Assembly: GCA_039811185.1 (NCBI GenBank)
Contig: JBDHYF010000008.1
Span: forward strand, 1-64,000
Length of the DNA stretch: 64,000 nt
From: JAEZDR01 sp039811185
GTDB taxonomy: Bacteria; Bacteroidota; Bacteroidia; Chitinophagales; Chitinophagaceae
Direction: 5' to 3'
In this document: one piece after another, positions 18,261-27,774 of the stretch
Layout: every line of letters begins with the position of its first letter
Numbering within the stretch: the stretch's first letter is position 1
Made by a program: the position numbers and the translations under genes
The notes under the pieces: generated by a model
What the model was told of the DNA's origin: nothing
The model's input: only the letters and a program-made list of their open reading frames with translations
The model's database searches: none

Positions 18261-19151
18261 TTATTTGCTGTTTAAATCTTTTACGTATTTCACTACCGCC
18301 TTCGAAATAGCCGAAACAATTTCATTTCTGCCACTTTCGCTGTTCAGGTATTTTTCTTCTTTCGGATTGGATATATAGCCAACCTCAATCAGTATACTCG
18401 GCATGGCTGTGGCCTGGAGCACCCAAATACCCACTTCTCGCTGCTTGGCGCTCCGGCTCGTGCGGCCAATGCGTGCAAATTCCTTTTCTACATTGGTGGC
18501 GAGGTTGGCGCTGCGCGAAAAGTATTGTTTTGTTTTAAGGTTATATAAAATCATTTTCTCCGGTGAGTCGGGATCAAAATCTTTCACCTGCTCGGCAAGC
18601 TTTTTATCGAGGTAGAGTGCCTCGTTTTCCTTCATAGCTTTTTCCTTGGCGGTGTTTTTCTTTACACCCCAAATGTAGGTTTCCGTTCCACTCGCCGGAT
18701 TAGGGATGGTTTCTGTTTTGTACACCGGAACCCTTTTCTTCTGCTTCACCGTTTTATTGCCTTTTTTAACCGTAACCGTTTGCGTTTGATACCGCAGCAG
18801 TTTCTTTCTTGTTGTTGGAGCGGCGCTGTTGCAGTGGATAGAAATAAACAGATCGCCTTTGCTTTTATTGGCGATGTTAGCCTTTTCTACCGGGTGCTGA
18901 TACACGTCTTTTGTACGGGTTAAAACAATCTTTATTTTGTCAAGGTCTGATTCAAGCTTTTTGGCCAGCTTTAAGGAAATGGCAAGCGCCACGTCCTTTT
19001 CTTTCGAAAATTTTCCCACAGCACCCACGTCTTTTCCGCCATGTCCGGCATCAATAACAATCGTTTTTACAATTGCCGACTGCTGCGCAAAAACAAGATG
19101 GCAACTAAGGAAAAACAGAGGTAGTAATAGAATCTTAAGATTAGCGGTCAT
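18261..19151 (-). CDS. N-acetylmuramoyl-L-alanine amidase, Amidase_3 family (downstream copy)
   Basis: The 296-residue zinc amidase cleaves the bond between muramic acid and peptide stems. It has a signal peptide (LKILLLPLFFLSCHLVFAQ) and catalytic motifs IDAGHGGKDVGA, SKEKDVAL (Glu ligand), FISIHCNSA and PSILIEVGYISN. A basic insert of about 45 residues (from TTRKKLLRYQTQTVTV to IPNPASG) interrupts the domain between the second His motif and TETYIWG. It follows its paralogue with a 2-bp gap, so the two are in one operon. Confidence 0.93.
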   Translation of the reverse strand: MTANLKILLLPLFFLSCHLVFAQQSAIVKTIVIDAGHGGKDVGAVGKFSKEKDVALAISLKLAKKLESDLDKIKIVLTRTKDVYQHPVEKANIANKSKGDLFISIHCNSAAPTTRKKLLRYQTQTVTVKKGNKTVKQKKRVPVYKTETIPNPASGTETYIWGVKKNTAKEKAMKENEALYLDKKLAEQVKDFDPDSPEKMILYNLKTKQYFSRSANLATNVEKEFARIGRTSRSAKQREVGIWVLQATAMPSILIEVGYISNPKEEKYLNSESGRNEIVSAISKAVVKYVKDLNSK

Positions 19152-19153
19152 TA

Positions 19154-20104
19154 TTATTTTCCGGCCGTTCCTTCGAGATTGCTTTTATATTTTAAAACGG
19201 CATTTTTTATGGAGTTCGTGATTTCGTCTTGTCCTTTCTCACTGTTCAAATAAGCTTCATCGGCCGGCGTACAGATGAATCCTGTTTCTACAAGAATGCT
19301 CGGCATGGCTGTGGCCTGAAGTACCCAAATGCCCTCGTTGTTCCGTTGTTTCACCCCATAGCTCGGGCGCCCGAGCAGGGTAAATTCATCTTCCACATAT
19401 TGAGCGGCCATCTGGCTGTACTTAAAATATTTGGCTGTCATCAGGCTGGCGCGAATGTATGCTTCCGGTCCGTCGAAATACTGATAGGTGCTGTCTTCCT
19501 GCTCACCGCTCTCATCATCATTCTTTACAAAACTTTTTTTCGATTCGTTTTTACCTACTGCCCATATATACGTTTCTGTGCCGGTTCGTGTATGCGGAAT
19601 TCTTACTTTCTTGTAGTTGGTAACGATTCTTGTTTTCGTTACTTTTTTCTTCTTTTTTCCTTTGCCCTGAAAAACATGATAAGTCTCTTTCCGCGTACCA
19701 TCGGCAATCGTTTGATAGCGGGGAGCAAGCGAGTTTACGTGAATGGAAATAAACAAATCGCCTTTTGCTTCGTTGGCAATTTTTGCACGGAGCCGGTTGG
19801 CTTCATTTTTATCCTTTGCATTGCCGGGGAAATTTTCATCTACCCGCGTATAAACAATCTTCACGTTGGGAAGGCTCTGTTCAAGCTTTTGCCCAAGTTT
19901 TAAAGCCATCTGAAGGTTTAAAGTAGCCTCATTGCTGTATTCGCCCTGCGCGCCAACATCGTAGCTTCCATGGCCGGCATCAATCACAATTGTTTTCAGT
20001 GTTTGGCGCTGTAACGGTTTTTCAGGGTTTAAAAAAGAAGAAAGTAAAAACACACTTAAGCCGCCCGCAAGAAGTAAAAACAGTGCATGAACTCTTCTAA
20101 ACAT
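19154..20104 (-). CDS. N-acetylmuramoyl-L-alanine amidase, Amidase_3 family (upstream copy)
   Basis: The 316-residue paralogue of the next gene has the same order: N-terminal signal/anchor (ALFLLLAGGLSVFLLSSF), IDAGHGSYDVGA, the Glu region YSNEATLNLQMALKL, FISIHVNSLAP, a Lys-rich insert (GKGKKKKKVTKTRIV), TETYIWAVG and PSILVETGFICTPADEAYLN. Start ATG at 20104 is preferred over GTG two codons earlier. It is divergent from lptD with a 70-bp gap. Both copies retain the catalytic residues, so this is not a decayed duplicate; they may differ in substrate or timing. Confidence 0.93.
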   Translation of the reverse strand: MFRRVHALFLLLAGGLSVFLLSSFLNPEKPLQRQTLKTIVIDAGHGSYDVGAQGEYSNEATLNLQMALKLGQKLEQSLPNVKIVYTRVDENFPGNAKDKNEANRLRAKIANEAKGDLFISIHVNSLAPRYQTIADGTRKETYHVFQGKGKKKKKVTKTRIVTNYKKVRIPHTRTGTETYIWAVGKNESKKSFVKNDDESGEQEDSTYQYFDGPEAYIRASLMTAKYFKYSQMAAQYVEDEFTLLGRPSYGVKQRNNEGIWVLQATAMPSILVETGFICTPADEAYLNSEKGQDEITNSIKNAVLKYKSNLEGTAGK

Positions 20105-20174
20105 ATTCACTTTTAATTAAAAGGTATTGGGTTATTGTATCTGCCTTTACCGTTACATTTGTTCACTTTTGACT

Positions 20175-22859
20175 ATGAATTTGCAATGGCGCGGTAAAAA
20201 TAAAGCAAAGATAACAGCCTCAATTGTTGCTTTATTATGCTTGTTTATGACGGCTGAAATTAATGCAAAGTCAAAATACGATTCAGGGTTTTTCATTCCC
20301 TTAACAGCATCCGATACCATTCCTGAAAAAAATGTAAACAATAGCAAGCTTCCCGGCGATACGCTGATAAAAAAAGATTCGGTTCCGCGCATTGATACGC
20401 TCTATTTTTCGTCTGATTCTTTAAACACGTCGGTGGTATATGAAGCAGAAGATTCGGCTATTCTTTACATACCGTCTAAAACCTTTCTGTTGTACGGGAA
20501 GGCAAAAGTGAATTACGAAAATGTGCAGCTCGAGGCGGGCGTTATCCGTTACGATCAGCAAAAAGAAGTGATTGCCGCCTTCGGGCCGTCGGATACTGCG
20601 GCCTCTGCCGGGCCGCTCAATCTTCCCACCTTAACACAAGATGGTGCTGTTTCTAAAAGTGATACCATTTACTTCAACGTAAAAACGCAAAAGGGGTTAA
20701 CTAAGAACACCTATTACCAGGAGGGTGAACTTTTTTTGCACAGCAATAAGCTGAAGAAAGTGAGTGCCGACGTTGCTTTCGCGTATAAAAATCGATTTAC
20801 AACCTGCAATCTCGACACGCCTCACTTTGCATTCCGGACGGCGCGGATGAAGGTAATTAACGAGAAGTTTGCTGTGGCGGGTTTATCGTATCCGGAGTTT
20901 GAAGGCGTACCAATGCCGGTGGGAATTCCTTTTGGGATATTTCCGTTAAGCCGCGGCCGCCATTCCGGACTTTTGCCTCCGCAGTTTGCGGCAAATGAAG
21001 ACTATGGTTTAGGGCTGGAAGGACTGGGTTATTATAAGGTGATAAACGACAATTGGGATGTTATTCTGAAATCGGACATCTACAGCTATGGTGGGTACCG
21101 AATAGAAGCGCGGCCTACCTATATTAAGCGATACCGTTATCAGGGAACCTTCAACCTCTCGTTTCAGAAAATTAAAATGCTGAACAAAGACTATAACGCC
21201 AAGCTGAGCAACGAGTTTTTTGAAAGCAACAGTTTTTTTATTGACTGGACGCATTATCGCGATAACCGTGCGCACCCAGGAACTTCGTTCAGCGCAAGCG
21301 TACACGCCGGCAGCTCGCAGCACTACCGCTATATGCCCAATAACGCATACGCAAATTATACCAACCAATTGTACTCGTCCATTGCCTGGTCGAAGAGTTA
21401 TAACGACGGGAAGCAGCAGCTTTCGGTAAATGCCAATCACAACCAAAACAATTTGCTGCATTTACAAAACATCAACCCTTCGGTGAGTTATATGGTAAAC
21501 ACGTTTTATCCTTTACAAAGAAAGATGCGTGTGGGTGCGGAAAAATGGTACGAAAAAATTGCTGTATCCTACAACGGCAATCTGGAATCCCGAATTCCAT
21601 TTTACGATACTGCCTTTAATTTCAGCCGCCTGATTGACACCATTCAGTGGGGTGCCGTTCATAACCCCAGCATTTCACTTCCGTTACCTCCTGTTGGGCC
21701 GGTTATTTTTTCGCCCGGCATTACCTATTCGGAAAGATGGTACGGCCAAAAGTCGCTCCTGAGCTGGAATGCAGCGAATAAAAAAATTGATACGAGTTTG
21801 GAGAAGGGATTTTTTACGGCACGCGAAATCAGCTTTGCCATGAACGCTTCTACCCGTGTTTTTGGCACATACAACTTTAATAAATCGCGTTCGGTGGAAG
21901 CCCTGCGGCACGAAATAAAGCCTTACGTTTCGTTTAATTACAAGCCCGATTTAATGTCGCACCATTATTATGATGTGCAGGTAGATACAACGGGGAAAAA
22001 TTTTCGCCGGTTACCGGAATATCAGAGCTTCGCCACTTTTGGTGAAGGCGTTTTTGGAGGGATGTACTTTGGGATAGATAATCTTCTTGAAATGAAGTTG
22101 CGCAATAAAGAAGATTCAACGGAAGGCAGCAGAAAGATGCGTTTAATTGATGGGCTCAGTATCAGCAGCGGATACAACTTTCTTGCAGACAGCTTACAAT
22201 TGCAGCCCATCGATATCCGGTTGAGGAGCACTTTGTTTGAGAAAATTAATATCAGCGCAGGCGCCGTACTCGATCCTTATCAGGTAGATACTTTCGGACG
22301 AAAAATTAACCGCTTTAACTGGAGCAACCGTAAGTTTAATTTAGGGCGACTTACCACGGCAAGCCTCACGGTTTCAACCTCGCTGCAAAGTAAAAAAGCA
22401 TCGGGTAAGGAAGCAGAGGGCCAAACCACTTTCGATCCAACCCTTACGCCCGACGAGCAAATGCGGCAGCTCGAATACATCAGAAATAATCCTGCTGAGT
22501 TTGTTGATTTCGATATTCCATGGTCGTTGCAACTATCATTCTCTGCTATTTTGAACCGGGTGCTCACGCCCGATTTAAAAGATTTTACCACCCAAATTAC
22601 CAGCGGCCTTAATTTAAACGGCGACTTCAGCCTTACGCCAAAATGGAAGATAGGAGGCGGGAGTTATGTAGATTTAAGAACGATGAAAATAGAAAGCCTG
22701 AGCATGTTTATTTCAAGAGAAATGCACTGCTGGCAAATGTCCATCAACCTTACGCCGGTTGGTTATTTCCGGTCGTTCAGCATTACCATCAGTCCCAAAA
22801 GCGGTATCCTCCGCGATTTGCGCATCAACCGTAACCGATCTTTTTATAGCGGCTTGTAG
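20175..22859 (+). CDS. lptD: LPS-assembly protein LptD-like outer-membrane protein
   Basis: The 894-residue protein has a signal segment (ASIVALLCLFMTAEINA), an OstA/LptA-like beta-jellyroll N-terminus (YGKAKVNYENVQLEAGVIRY) and a long C-terminal beta-barrel. The Bacteroidota LptD hallmark CNLDTPHFAFRTARMKVI and GIPFGIFPLSRGRHSGLLPP are present near residues 220-270. It should insert lipopolysaccharide into the outer leaflet. Start ATG at 20175 is chosen because a frame 16 codons longer starts with a non-signal Cys/Tyr-rich stretch. An LptF/G-type permease gene is elsewhere in the window at about 46 kb. Confidence 0.9.
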   Translation: MNLQWRGKNKAKITASIVALLCLFMTAEINAKSKYDSGFFIPLTASDTIPEKNVNNSKLPGDTLIKKDSVPRIDTLYFSSDSLNTSVVYEAEDSAILYIPSKTFLLYGKAKVNYENVQLEAGVIRYDQQKEVIAAFGPSDTAASAGPLNLPTLTQDGAVSKSDTIYFNVKTQKGLTKNTYYQEGELFLHSNKLKKVSADVAFAYKNRFTTCNLDTPHFAFRTARMKVINEKFAVAGLSYPEFEGVPMPVGIPFGIFPLSRGRHSGLLPPQFAANEDYGLGLEGLGYYKVINDNWDVILKSDIYSYGGYRIEARPTYIKRYRYQGTFNLSFQKIKMLNKDYNAKLSNEFFESNSFFIDWTHYRDNRAHPGTSFSASVHAGSSQHYRYMPNNAYANYTNQLYSSIAWSKSYNDGKQQLSVNANHNQNNLLHLQNINPSVSYMVNTFYPLQRKMRVGAEKWYEKIAVSYNGNLESRIPFYDTAFNFSRLIDTIQWGAVHNPSISLPLPPVGPVIFSPGITYSERWYGQKSLLSWNAANKKIDTSLEKGFFTAREISFAMNASTRVFGTYNFNKSRSVEALRHEIKPYVSFNYKPDLMSHHYYDVQVDTTGKNFRRLPEYQSFATFGEGVFGGMYFGIDNLLEMKLRNKEDSTEGSRKMRLIDGLSISSGYNFLADSLQLQPIDIRLRSTLFEKINISAGAVLDPYQVDTFGRKINRFNWSNRKFNLGRLTTASLTVSTSLQSKKASGKEAEGQTTFDPTLTPDEQMRQLEYIRNNPAEFVDFDIPWSLQLSFSAILNRVLTPDLKDFTTQITSGLNLNGDFSLTPKWKIGGGSYVDLRTMKIESLSMFISREMHCWQMSINLTPVGYFRSFSITISPKSGILRDLRINRNRSFYSGL

Positions 22860-23074
22860 TGTGGTAACGAAGGCCGTTCGGATGGTTTCGGATCGATCCG
22901 GTTTTTGCGTCAAATACCTCTTCTGCGCTCTTGCTGTGAGCGAGATCTTTTTGCCTTCTGTTATAAATTTTAAAACAAAAAATTAGCGGAATATAATTAT
23001 GAAAATTCTGTTAGGTTTGCCACACTGTTTTTTAAAAAACCATAGAACCCATTGAACCCAAAACGTTTTTCAAA
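22860..23074. other. Intergenic region before the DUF2723 gene, no gene seen
   Basis: The 215 bp hold no plausible coding frame. A 12-bp palindrome CGGATCGATCCG is present near 22890. The segment immediately before the next start is AT-rich and presumably carries its promoter. Confidence 0.4.
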
Positions 23075-26000
23075 ATGAATTTTAAGCTTGTCAATAACAT
23101 TACAGGATGGACGGTTTGTATCATCGCCTGTTTGGTATACATTCTTACTGCAGAAGCAGGCGCCAGCCTTTGGGATTGCGGTGAATTTATCAGCACAGCG
23201 TATAAAGTGCAAATTCCACACCCGCCGGGCGCTCCTTTATTTGTTTTGCTGGGTCGCTTTTTTGTTATTCTGTTTGGCGATAATCCGATGACGGCCGCCA
23301 AGGCAGTGAATATCATGAATGCGCTTGCCAGTGGCTTCACCATTTTGTTTTTGTTTTGGACGATTACGCACTTTGCACGCAGAATTGTTTGTACGGCTGC
23401 CGATAGGGTGCCAACAAATACACAAATCATCAGCATTATGGGTGCAGGAATTGTAGGTGCCCTTGCCTACACTTTCAGCGATTCGTTTTGGTACAGCGCT
23501 GTTGAAGGGGAGGTGTATGCGCTTTCTTCTTTCTTTACCGCGCTCGTGTTTTGGGCTATCCTCCGTTGGGAACATCGTGCCGACGAACCCGGAATCGACA
23601 GGTGGATCGTTTTTATCTTTTTTATGATGGGCCTTTCCATCGGTGTTCACTTATTAAACCTTCTTACCATTCCGGCAATTGTAATGGTATACTACTTCCG
23701 GAAAAGATCTCATTTCAATTATCCGGCGCTTCGTAGGTTCTTTTTCCGTTTTTTAATTGTGGCCGGCGTGCTGGGCTTCATTGGCGGCTTATGGCTTGGT
23801 GGCGCCGAAGCCAATCCCGACAGAAATATTCCATCCGATAATACCTATGCAGGATTAATGCTTTTTGGTGCAGCCATTGCCATTGGATTGCTCTACTTCT
23901 TTGAAGGATTGAATAAAAAAGAAAAGTCGCTTCCCGGCGGCGCATACATATTTTTTGTGCTGGGTGTGGTGCTGACCGGCGTAGTGCAGGTGGGAGTAAT
24001 TCAATACTCTATTAAAACTGCCGGCGCATTCGACCGTGTTTTTGTAAACTCATTCGGTCTTCCGTTCTTCAGCGGCTTCATTTTCTTCTTTTTGCTCATT
24101 GCTGCACTTTGCTGGTATTTAATACGTTTCGCGGCTAAAAAAGGCTGGCCATTCCTGCGCCTCGCTGTTTGGTGTTTTGCCTTTATGCTTATTGGTTACA
24201 GCACCTACATTACAACCATGATTCGCAGCAGCGCCGACCCCGCTATCGATATGTATAATGTTGACAACCCCATGAGCCTTGTGGGCTATCTCGGCCGCGA
24301 GCAGTATGGCGATTTTCCATTACTCTACGGTCAGAAATTCACATCCATGCCGGTAGATGTTGCCGTAGGCGGCATTAAATGGCAGAAGGGCGATACCAAA
24401 TATGTTGAACAGGGACGCGACATGAAGTATGTATATCTTCCGGAAGATAAAATGGTATTTCCGCGGGTTTGGGATGCGAGTAACGAACAGGCTCATGCTG
24501 ATTATTATGCAATGTTCCTTGGTATCGGCAAAAATCAGGATGGCACCTACGCACGCGAGCCAAATTTTGCCGACAACATAAAGTTCTTTGTGGGCTATCA
24601 GAACTACTTCATGTACCTGCGTTATTTTTTCTGGAATTTCGCCGGTAAGCAAAACGATGTTCAGGGTCTTTTCCTTGGCAACGTAACCGACGGTAACTGG
24701 ATTACCGGCATCGGCTTTATCGATAAACTGATGTACGGCGATCAGTCGCTCATGCAGGATAGTTTAAAGAACAATAAAGCAAATAATAAACTGTTTGCGC
24801 TGCCTTTCATATTAGGAATGATCGGGCTTTTCTATCATTTTAAAACCCGGAAAGATGATGCCTTAGTAAGCATGTTACTCTTTTTCTTCACCGGTTTTGC
24901 AATTGTGCTGTATCTGAACCAGGCCGGTATGCAGCCGAGAGAACGGGATTACGCATACGTGGGCTCCTTCTATGCATTTGCCATCTGGATTGGTATTGGC
25001 GTGCTGAAAGTAAAAGAGTGGCTGAGTAAGGCTGTAAACGCAAACATAGCGGCTGCACTTGCCACAGTAATTTGCACCTTGGCTGTTCCGGTGGTGATGG
25101 CAGGGCAGGAGTGGGACGACCACGACCGCAGCAAAAAGCAAATTGCCCGCGACCTTGCGAGAAACTATCTGGAAAGCTGTGCACCCAACGCCATCTTGTT
25201 CACCTTCGGCGACAACGATACCTATCCCTTATGGTATGCACAGGAAGTGGAAGGCATCCGCCCCGATATCCGCGTTATCAATACCAGCCTGCTCGGTATC
25301 GACTGGTACATCAATCAACTCCGTTATAAAATCAATCAGAGCGATGCCATCGACGTCATCTTTAATAAATCACAAATTGAAGGGCGTAAACGCGAGTACG
25401 TTATTTATAAACCAAACGGAATGTATCCCGCTGAACAGTTCAGCGATCTTTATACCGTAATGAAAGACTATGTGGGAAGCGATGACCCGCGGTTTATGGA
25501 AGAAAGAAGTGGCGGCGAGTTATACAATACCTTCCCCACAAAAAGATTTTCGGTTCCGGTAAACAAAGAGCAAGTAGTGAAGAACGGAACAGTAAACCCA
25601 ACCGACGCAGTGGTAGATGCGCTTCAGTTTGAGGTAAGCAAAAACGGCCTTCTTAAAAATGACCTTACGCTGCTCAATATTATCGCCGCTAACCAATGGA
25701 AGCGTCCCATCTATTTCACAGTTCCTTCTGCTGATTTAGGATTTGATCAGTATCTGAGGAAAGATGGCCTTACCTACCGCCTCGTTCCTGTTGCCAACGA
25801 TCCCGTTAACACCAACTGGATGATGGATAAACTGATGAACAAATTCTCTTATGGCGGAGCAAACATACCCGGTGTGTACTTCGATGAAGAAAACCGACGT
25901 CACCTCAACACCATCAGAAATGCTTATTCGGAGCTGGCGGGTACGCTTGCCGATCAAAACCGTAAGCAGGAAGCAATTGAAGTGCTGGATAAGGCCGATA

Positions 26001-26326
26001 AAAACTTATTGCAGGAAAACTTCCCTTATGGAATGGCGAGCCGCGGAAACATTCATAACCAAAATTCCTTGCGCTTTTTGCTTGCTTGTTACAAAGCCGG
26101 GCACAGCTCGCTGGCAAAGAAAGTAGCCGATGCGGTTAAAAAAGATGTTACGCAACGCATCCGCTTTATAGATGCACTGCCGCCAAATAAAGCAGAGTGG
26201 ATGGCGGAAGATCGTAACATTTGCGACAACCTGTTGCGTTACATGGATCAAATGGATCAAACATTTAATCCTAAACTGCAACCGGGTCAAAACCAGAGTC
26301 CGTCAGACAGCCCGGCTGTTCATTAA
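23075..26326 (+). CDS. DUF2723 family membrane protein, possible protein O-mannosyltransferase relative
   Basis: The 1083-residue protein has about a dozen membrane helices in its first 650 residues and a soluble C-terminal half. The family signature WDCGEFISTAYKVQIPHPPG lies near residues 29-48, in the first periplasmic loop, where GT-C enzymes keep catalytic acids. NQAGMQPRERDYAYVGSFYA and FTFGDNDTYPLWYAQEVEGI are further conserved points. DUF2723/TMEM260 proteins are linked to O-mannosylation; glycan transfer here is an inference. A terminator follows 10 bp after the stop. Confidence 0.88.
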   Translation: MNFKLVNNITGWTVCIIACLVYILTAEAGASLWDCGEFISTAYKVQIPHPPGAPLFVLLGRFFVILFGDNPMTAAKAVNIMNALASGFTILFLFWTITHFARRIVCTAADRVPTNTQIISIMGAGIVGALAYTFSDSFWYSAVEGEVYALSSFFTALVFWAILRWEHRADEPGIDRWIVFIFFMMGLSIGVHLLNLLTIPAIVMVYYFRKRSHFNYPALRRFFFRFLIVAGVLGFIGGLWLGGAEANPDRNIPSDNTYAGLMLFGAAIAIGLLYFFEGLNKKEKSLPGGAYIFFVLGVVLTGVVQVGVIQYSIKTAGAFDRVFVNSFGLPFFSGFIFFFLLIAALCWYLIRFAAKKGWPFLRLAVWCFAFMLIGYSTYITTMIRSSADPAIDMYNVDNPMSLVGYLGREQYGDFPLLYGQKFTSMPVDVAVGGIKWQKGDTKYVEQGRDMKYVYLPEDKMVFPRVWDASNEQAHADYYAMFLGIGKNQDGTYAREPNFADNIKFFVGYQNYFMYLRYFFWNFAGKQNDVQGLFLGNVTDGNWITGIGFIDKLMYGDQSLMQDSLKNNKANNKLFALPFILGMIGLFYHFKTRKDDALVSMLLFFFTGFAIVLYLNQAGMQPRERDYAYVGSFYAFAIWIGIGVLKVKEWLSKAVNANIAAALATVICTLAVPVVMAGQEWDDHDRSKKQIARDLARNYLESCAPNAILFTFGDNDTYPLWYAQEVEGIRPDIRVINTSLLGIDWYINQLRYKINQSDAIDVIFNKSQIEGRKREYVIYKPNGMYPAEQFSDLYTVMKDYVGSDDPRFMEERSGGELYNTFPTKRFSVPVNKEQVVKNGTVNPTDAVVDALQFEVSKNGLLKNDLTLLNIIAANQWKRPIYFTVPSADLGFDQYLRKDGLTYRLVPVANDPVNTNWMMDKLMNKFSYGGANIPGVYFDEENRRHLNTIRNAYSELAGTLADQNRKQEAIEVLDKADKNLLQENFPYGMASRGNIHNQNSLRFLLACYKAGHSSLAKKVADAVKKDVTQRIRFIDALPPNKAEWMAEDRNICDNLLRYMDQMDQTFNPKLQPGQNQSPSDSPAVH

Positions 26327-26335
26327 TAAATCATG

Positions 26336-26360
26336 CGGGCAGTTTCGGCTGCCCGTTTTT
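26336..26360 (+). terminator. Terminator after the DUF2723 gene
   Basis: CGGGCAG (26336-26342) pairs with CTGCCCG (26349-26355) around TTTCGG, followed by TTTTT (26356-26360). It lies 12 bp before the coaD start, so coaD either starts from readthrough or from a promoter within the upstream gene. Confidence 0.8.
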
Positions 26361-26372
26361 ATATCTTCGGCA

Positions 26373-26849
26373 ATGCAAAGAATTTGTTTATTCCCCGGCA
26401 CTTTTGATCCGGTAACCCTCGGACACATCGATATTGTTGAACGGGCACTTCCGCTCTTCGATAAAATTATAATCGGAATTGGCCGCAATGCAACCAAAAC
26501 CACCATGTTTACAGAGGAGCAGCGGCTGGGATGGATTAAAGAGATTTTTAAAAACGAGCCTAAGGTAGAAGGAATGGTGTATCAGGGACTCACCATAAAC
26601 ATCTGTAAAGAAATAGGCGCAAAATTTATGCTGAGGGGCATTCGCTACGTAAGCGATTTTGAGTACGAAAAAGTGATTGCAGATATGAATCGAAGCCTGG
26701 CCGCCGACATAGAAACAATTTTTCTAACCTGTCTGCCTCAATATACATCTGTGGCGTCAACGCTTGTTCGCGATGTCATCCGCAATGGCGGCGATGCCAG
26801 TTCCTTCATTCCTGACGTAGTGAGCAAAACCATTAAAAACATTCAGTAA
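26373..26849 (+). CDS. coaD: Phosphopantetheine adenylyltransferase
   Basis: The 158-residue enzyme catalyses the penultimate step of coenzyme A synthesis, joining 4'-phosphopantetheine and ATP. It has GTFDPVTLGHIDIVERA (9-25), with the nucleotidyltransferase His18 in TLGH, and TSVASTLVRDVIRNGGD near the C-terminus. The length is canonical. A longer in-frame opening overlaps the previous gene and is rejected. Its stop overlaps the start of the thioesterase gene by one base (TAATG). Confidence 0.97.
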   Translation: MQRICLFPGTFDPVTLGHIDIVERALPLFDKIIIGIGRNATKTTMFTEEQRLGWIKEIFKNEPKVEGMVYQGLTINICKEIGAKFMLRGIRYVSDFEYEKVIADMNRSLAADIETIFLTCLPQYTSVASTLVRDVIRNGGDASSFIPDVVSKTIKNIQ

Positions 26850-27277
26850 TGGAGGGAACTATATGGTTTTTAAAGGATGTAACGGTTGATAAGGTTTCTG
26901 CTATTGGCGCGAATACAATGAGTCATTTTCTCGAAATTGAATTCGTTGACCTCGGACCGGATTTCCTGAAAGCAAGGATGCCGGTTGCTGATAAAACCCG
27001 TCAGCCGTACGGCTTGCTGCACGGCGGTGCATCGGCAGCCCTTGCCGAAACTGTTGGAAGCATAGCCTCAGCCTTGGTTATCGATACCACCCGACAGAAA
27101 TGCGTAGGATTGGAAATTAATGCCAACCACCTGAAAGGTGTGAGAGAGGGCTATGTATATGCCACTGCATCTCCTTTACACTTAGGAAAAGCAACGCATG
27201 TTTGGGACATCCGCATCACCAATGAAAGCAATCAGCTCGTTTGTATATCGCGACTAACAGTGGCGGTGTTGCAATAA
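26849..27277 (+). CDS. PaaI-like hotdog-fold thioesterase
   Basis: The 142-residue protein has the PaaI/YbdB-type hotdog fold, seen in YGLLHGGASAALAETVGSIA near residues 53-72, the active-site helix, and GLEINANHLKGVREG near 90. Such enzymes hydrolyse acyl-CoA thioesters, often aromatic or 1,4-dihydroxy-2-naphthoyl-CoA; the substrate cannot be read from sequence. It overlaps coaD by one base and ends at a hairpin that also terminates hsp20 from the other side. Confidence 0.9.
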   Translation: MEGTIWFLKDVTVDKVSAIGANTMSHFLEIEFVDLGPDFLKARMPVADKTRQPYGLLHGGASAALAETVGSIASALVIDTTRQKCVGLEINANHLKGVREGYVYATASPLHLGKATHVWDIRITNESNQLVCISRLTVAVLQ

Positions 27278-27300
27278 AAAAGCCGGCAATATTTGCCGGC
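27276..27300 (-). terminator. Terminator shared by hsp20 and the thioesterase gene
   Basis: GCCGGCAA (27282-27289) pairs perfectly with TTGCCGGC (27293-27300) around TAT. On the minus strand the A tract at 27276-27281 becomes a U run, the correct design for ending the hsp20 message. On the plus strand the hairpin begins 4 bp after the thioesterase stop but lacks a strong T run, so it probably acts mostly for hsp20. Confidence 0.8.
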
Positions 27301-27322
27301 CAACGTAGTTTTTGGAAGTGCT

Positions 27323-27754
27323 TTAACTGATGGTAATTTGTTTAGGAAGCACTTTCACTTCTTCTTTTTTAGGTAAATGCAGCTTCAAAATGCCGTTGTC
27401 GTAGCGGGCTTCAATTTTATCTGCATCAATGTGCTCGCTTAGGTTAAACGAACGCTTGAAGTTAGAAAAGCTAAACTCTCTCCTTAGTACTTTTCTGTTC
27501 GGCTCTTCTGCTTTTTCTTCATTGTCTTGCTTCTTTTCGTAAGCAATGCTTAGCAGGCCTTTTTCTAAGGTTATGCTGAAATCTTCCTTGCTTAAGCCGG
27601 GTGCTACGAGTTCAAGATCGAACCCTTCGTTCGACTCATGGATGTTTACGGAGGGGAGGGTGAAGTTGCTGTCTTTTCCCCAGTTTGCGGCGTTGTTGAA
27701 CAACTCTTCGAACAAATTGTCGAAGGCTCGGTAGTTTCTTTTTACAAGTGTCAT
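27323..27754 (-). CDS. Hsp20/alpha-crystallin small heat shock protein
   Basis: The 143-residue ATP-independent holdase has a short N-terminus (MTLVKRNYRAFDNLFEELFN), an alpha-crystallin domain from about 38 to 130 containing VAPGLSKEDFSITLEKGLL, and the hallmark ARYDNGILKLHLPKKEE. It ends KQITIS, an I-x-I-type oligomerisation tail. Start ATG at 27754 is supported by a strong Shine-Dalgarno sequence. Its long upstream region contains several hairpins. It is divergent from the Ric-fusion gene, suggesting joint stress induction. Confidence 0.95.
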   Translation of the reverse strand: MTLVKRNYRAFDNLFEELFNNAANWGKDSNFTLPSVNIHESNEGFDLELVAPGLSKEDFSITLEKGLLSIAYEKKQDNEEKAEEPNRKVLRREFSFSNFKRSFNLSEHIDADKIEARYDNGILKLHLPKKEEVKVLPKQITIS

Positions 27755-27759
27755 AGTAT

Positions 27760-27766
27760 CTCCTTT
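27760..27766 (-). promoter_or_regulatory. Strong Shine-Dalgarno sequence of hsp20
   Basis: The mRNA reads AAAGGAGATACT followed by AUG, a textbook ribosome-binding site 5 nt from the start codon. Most genes in this window have no such sequence, as usual in Bacteroidota, so this one decides the hsp20 start and suggests translation by a different rule, for instance under stress. Confidence 0.65.
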
Positions 27767-27774
27767 TTTGATGA

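Noticed and set aside
19229..19903. Plus-strand reading frame of 224 codons opposite the upstream amidase
   Set aside because: Antisense to a conserved amidase with catalytic motifs; Phe/Cys-rich composition is that of an opposite-strand shadow.
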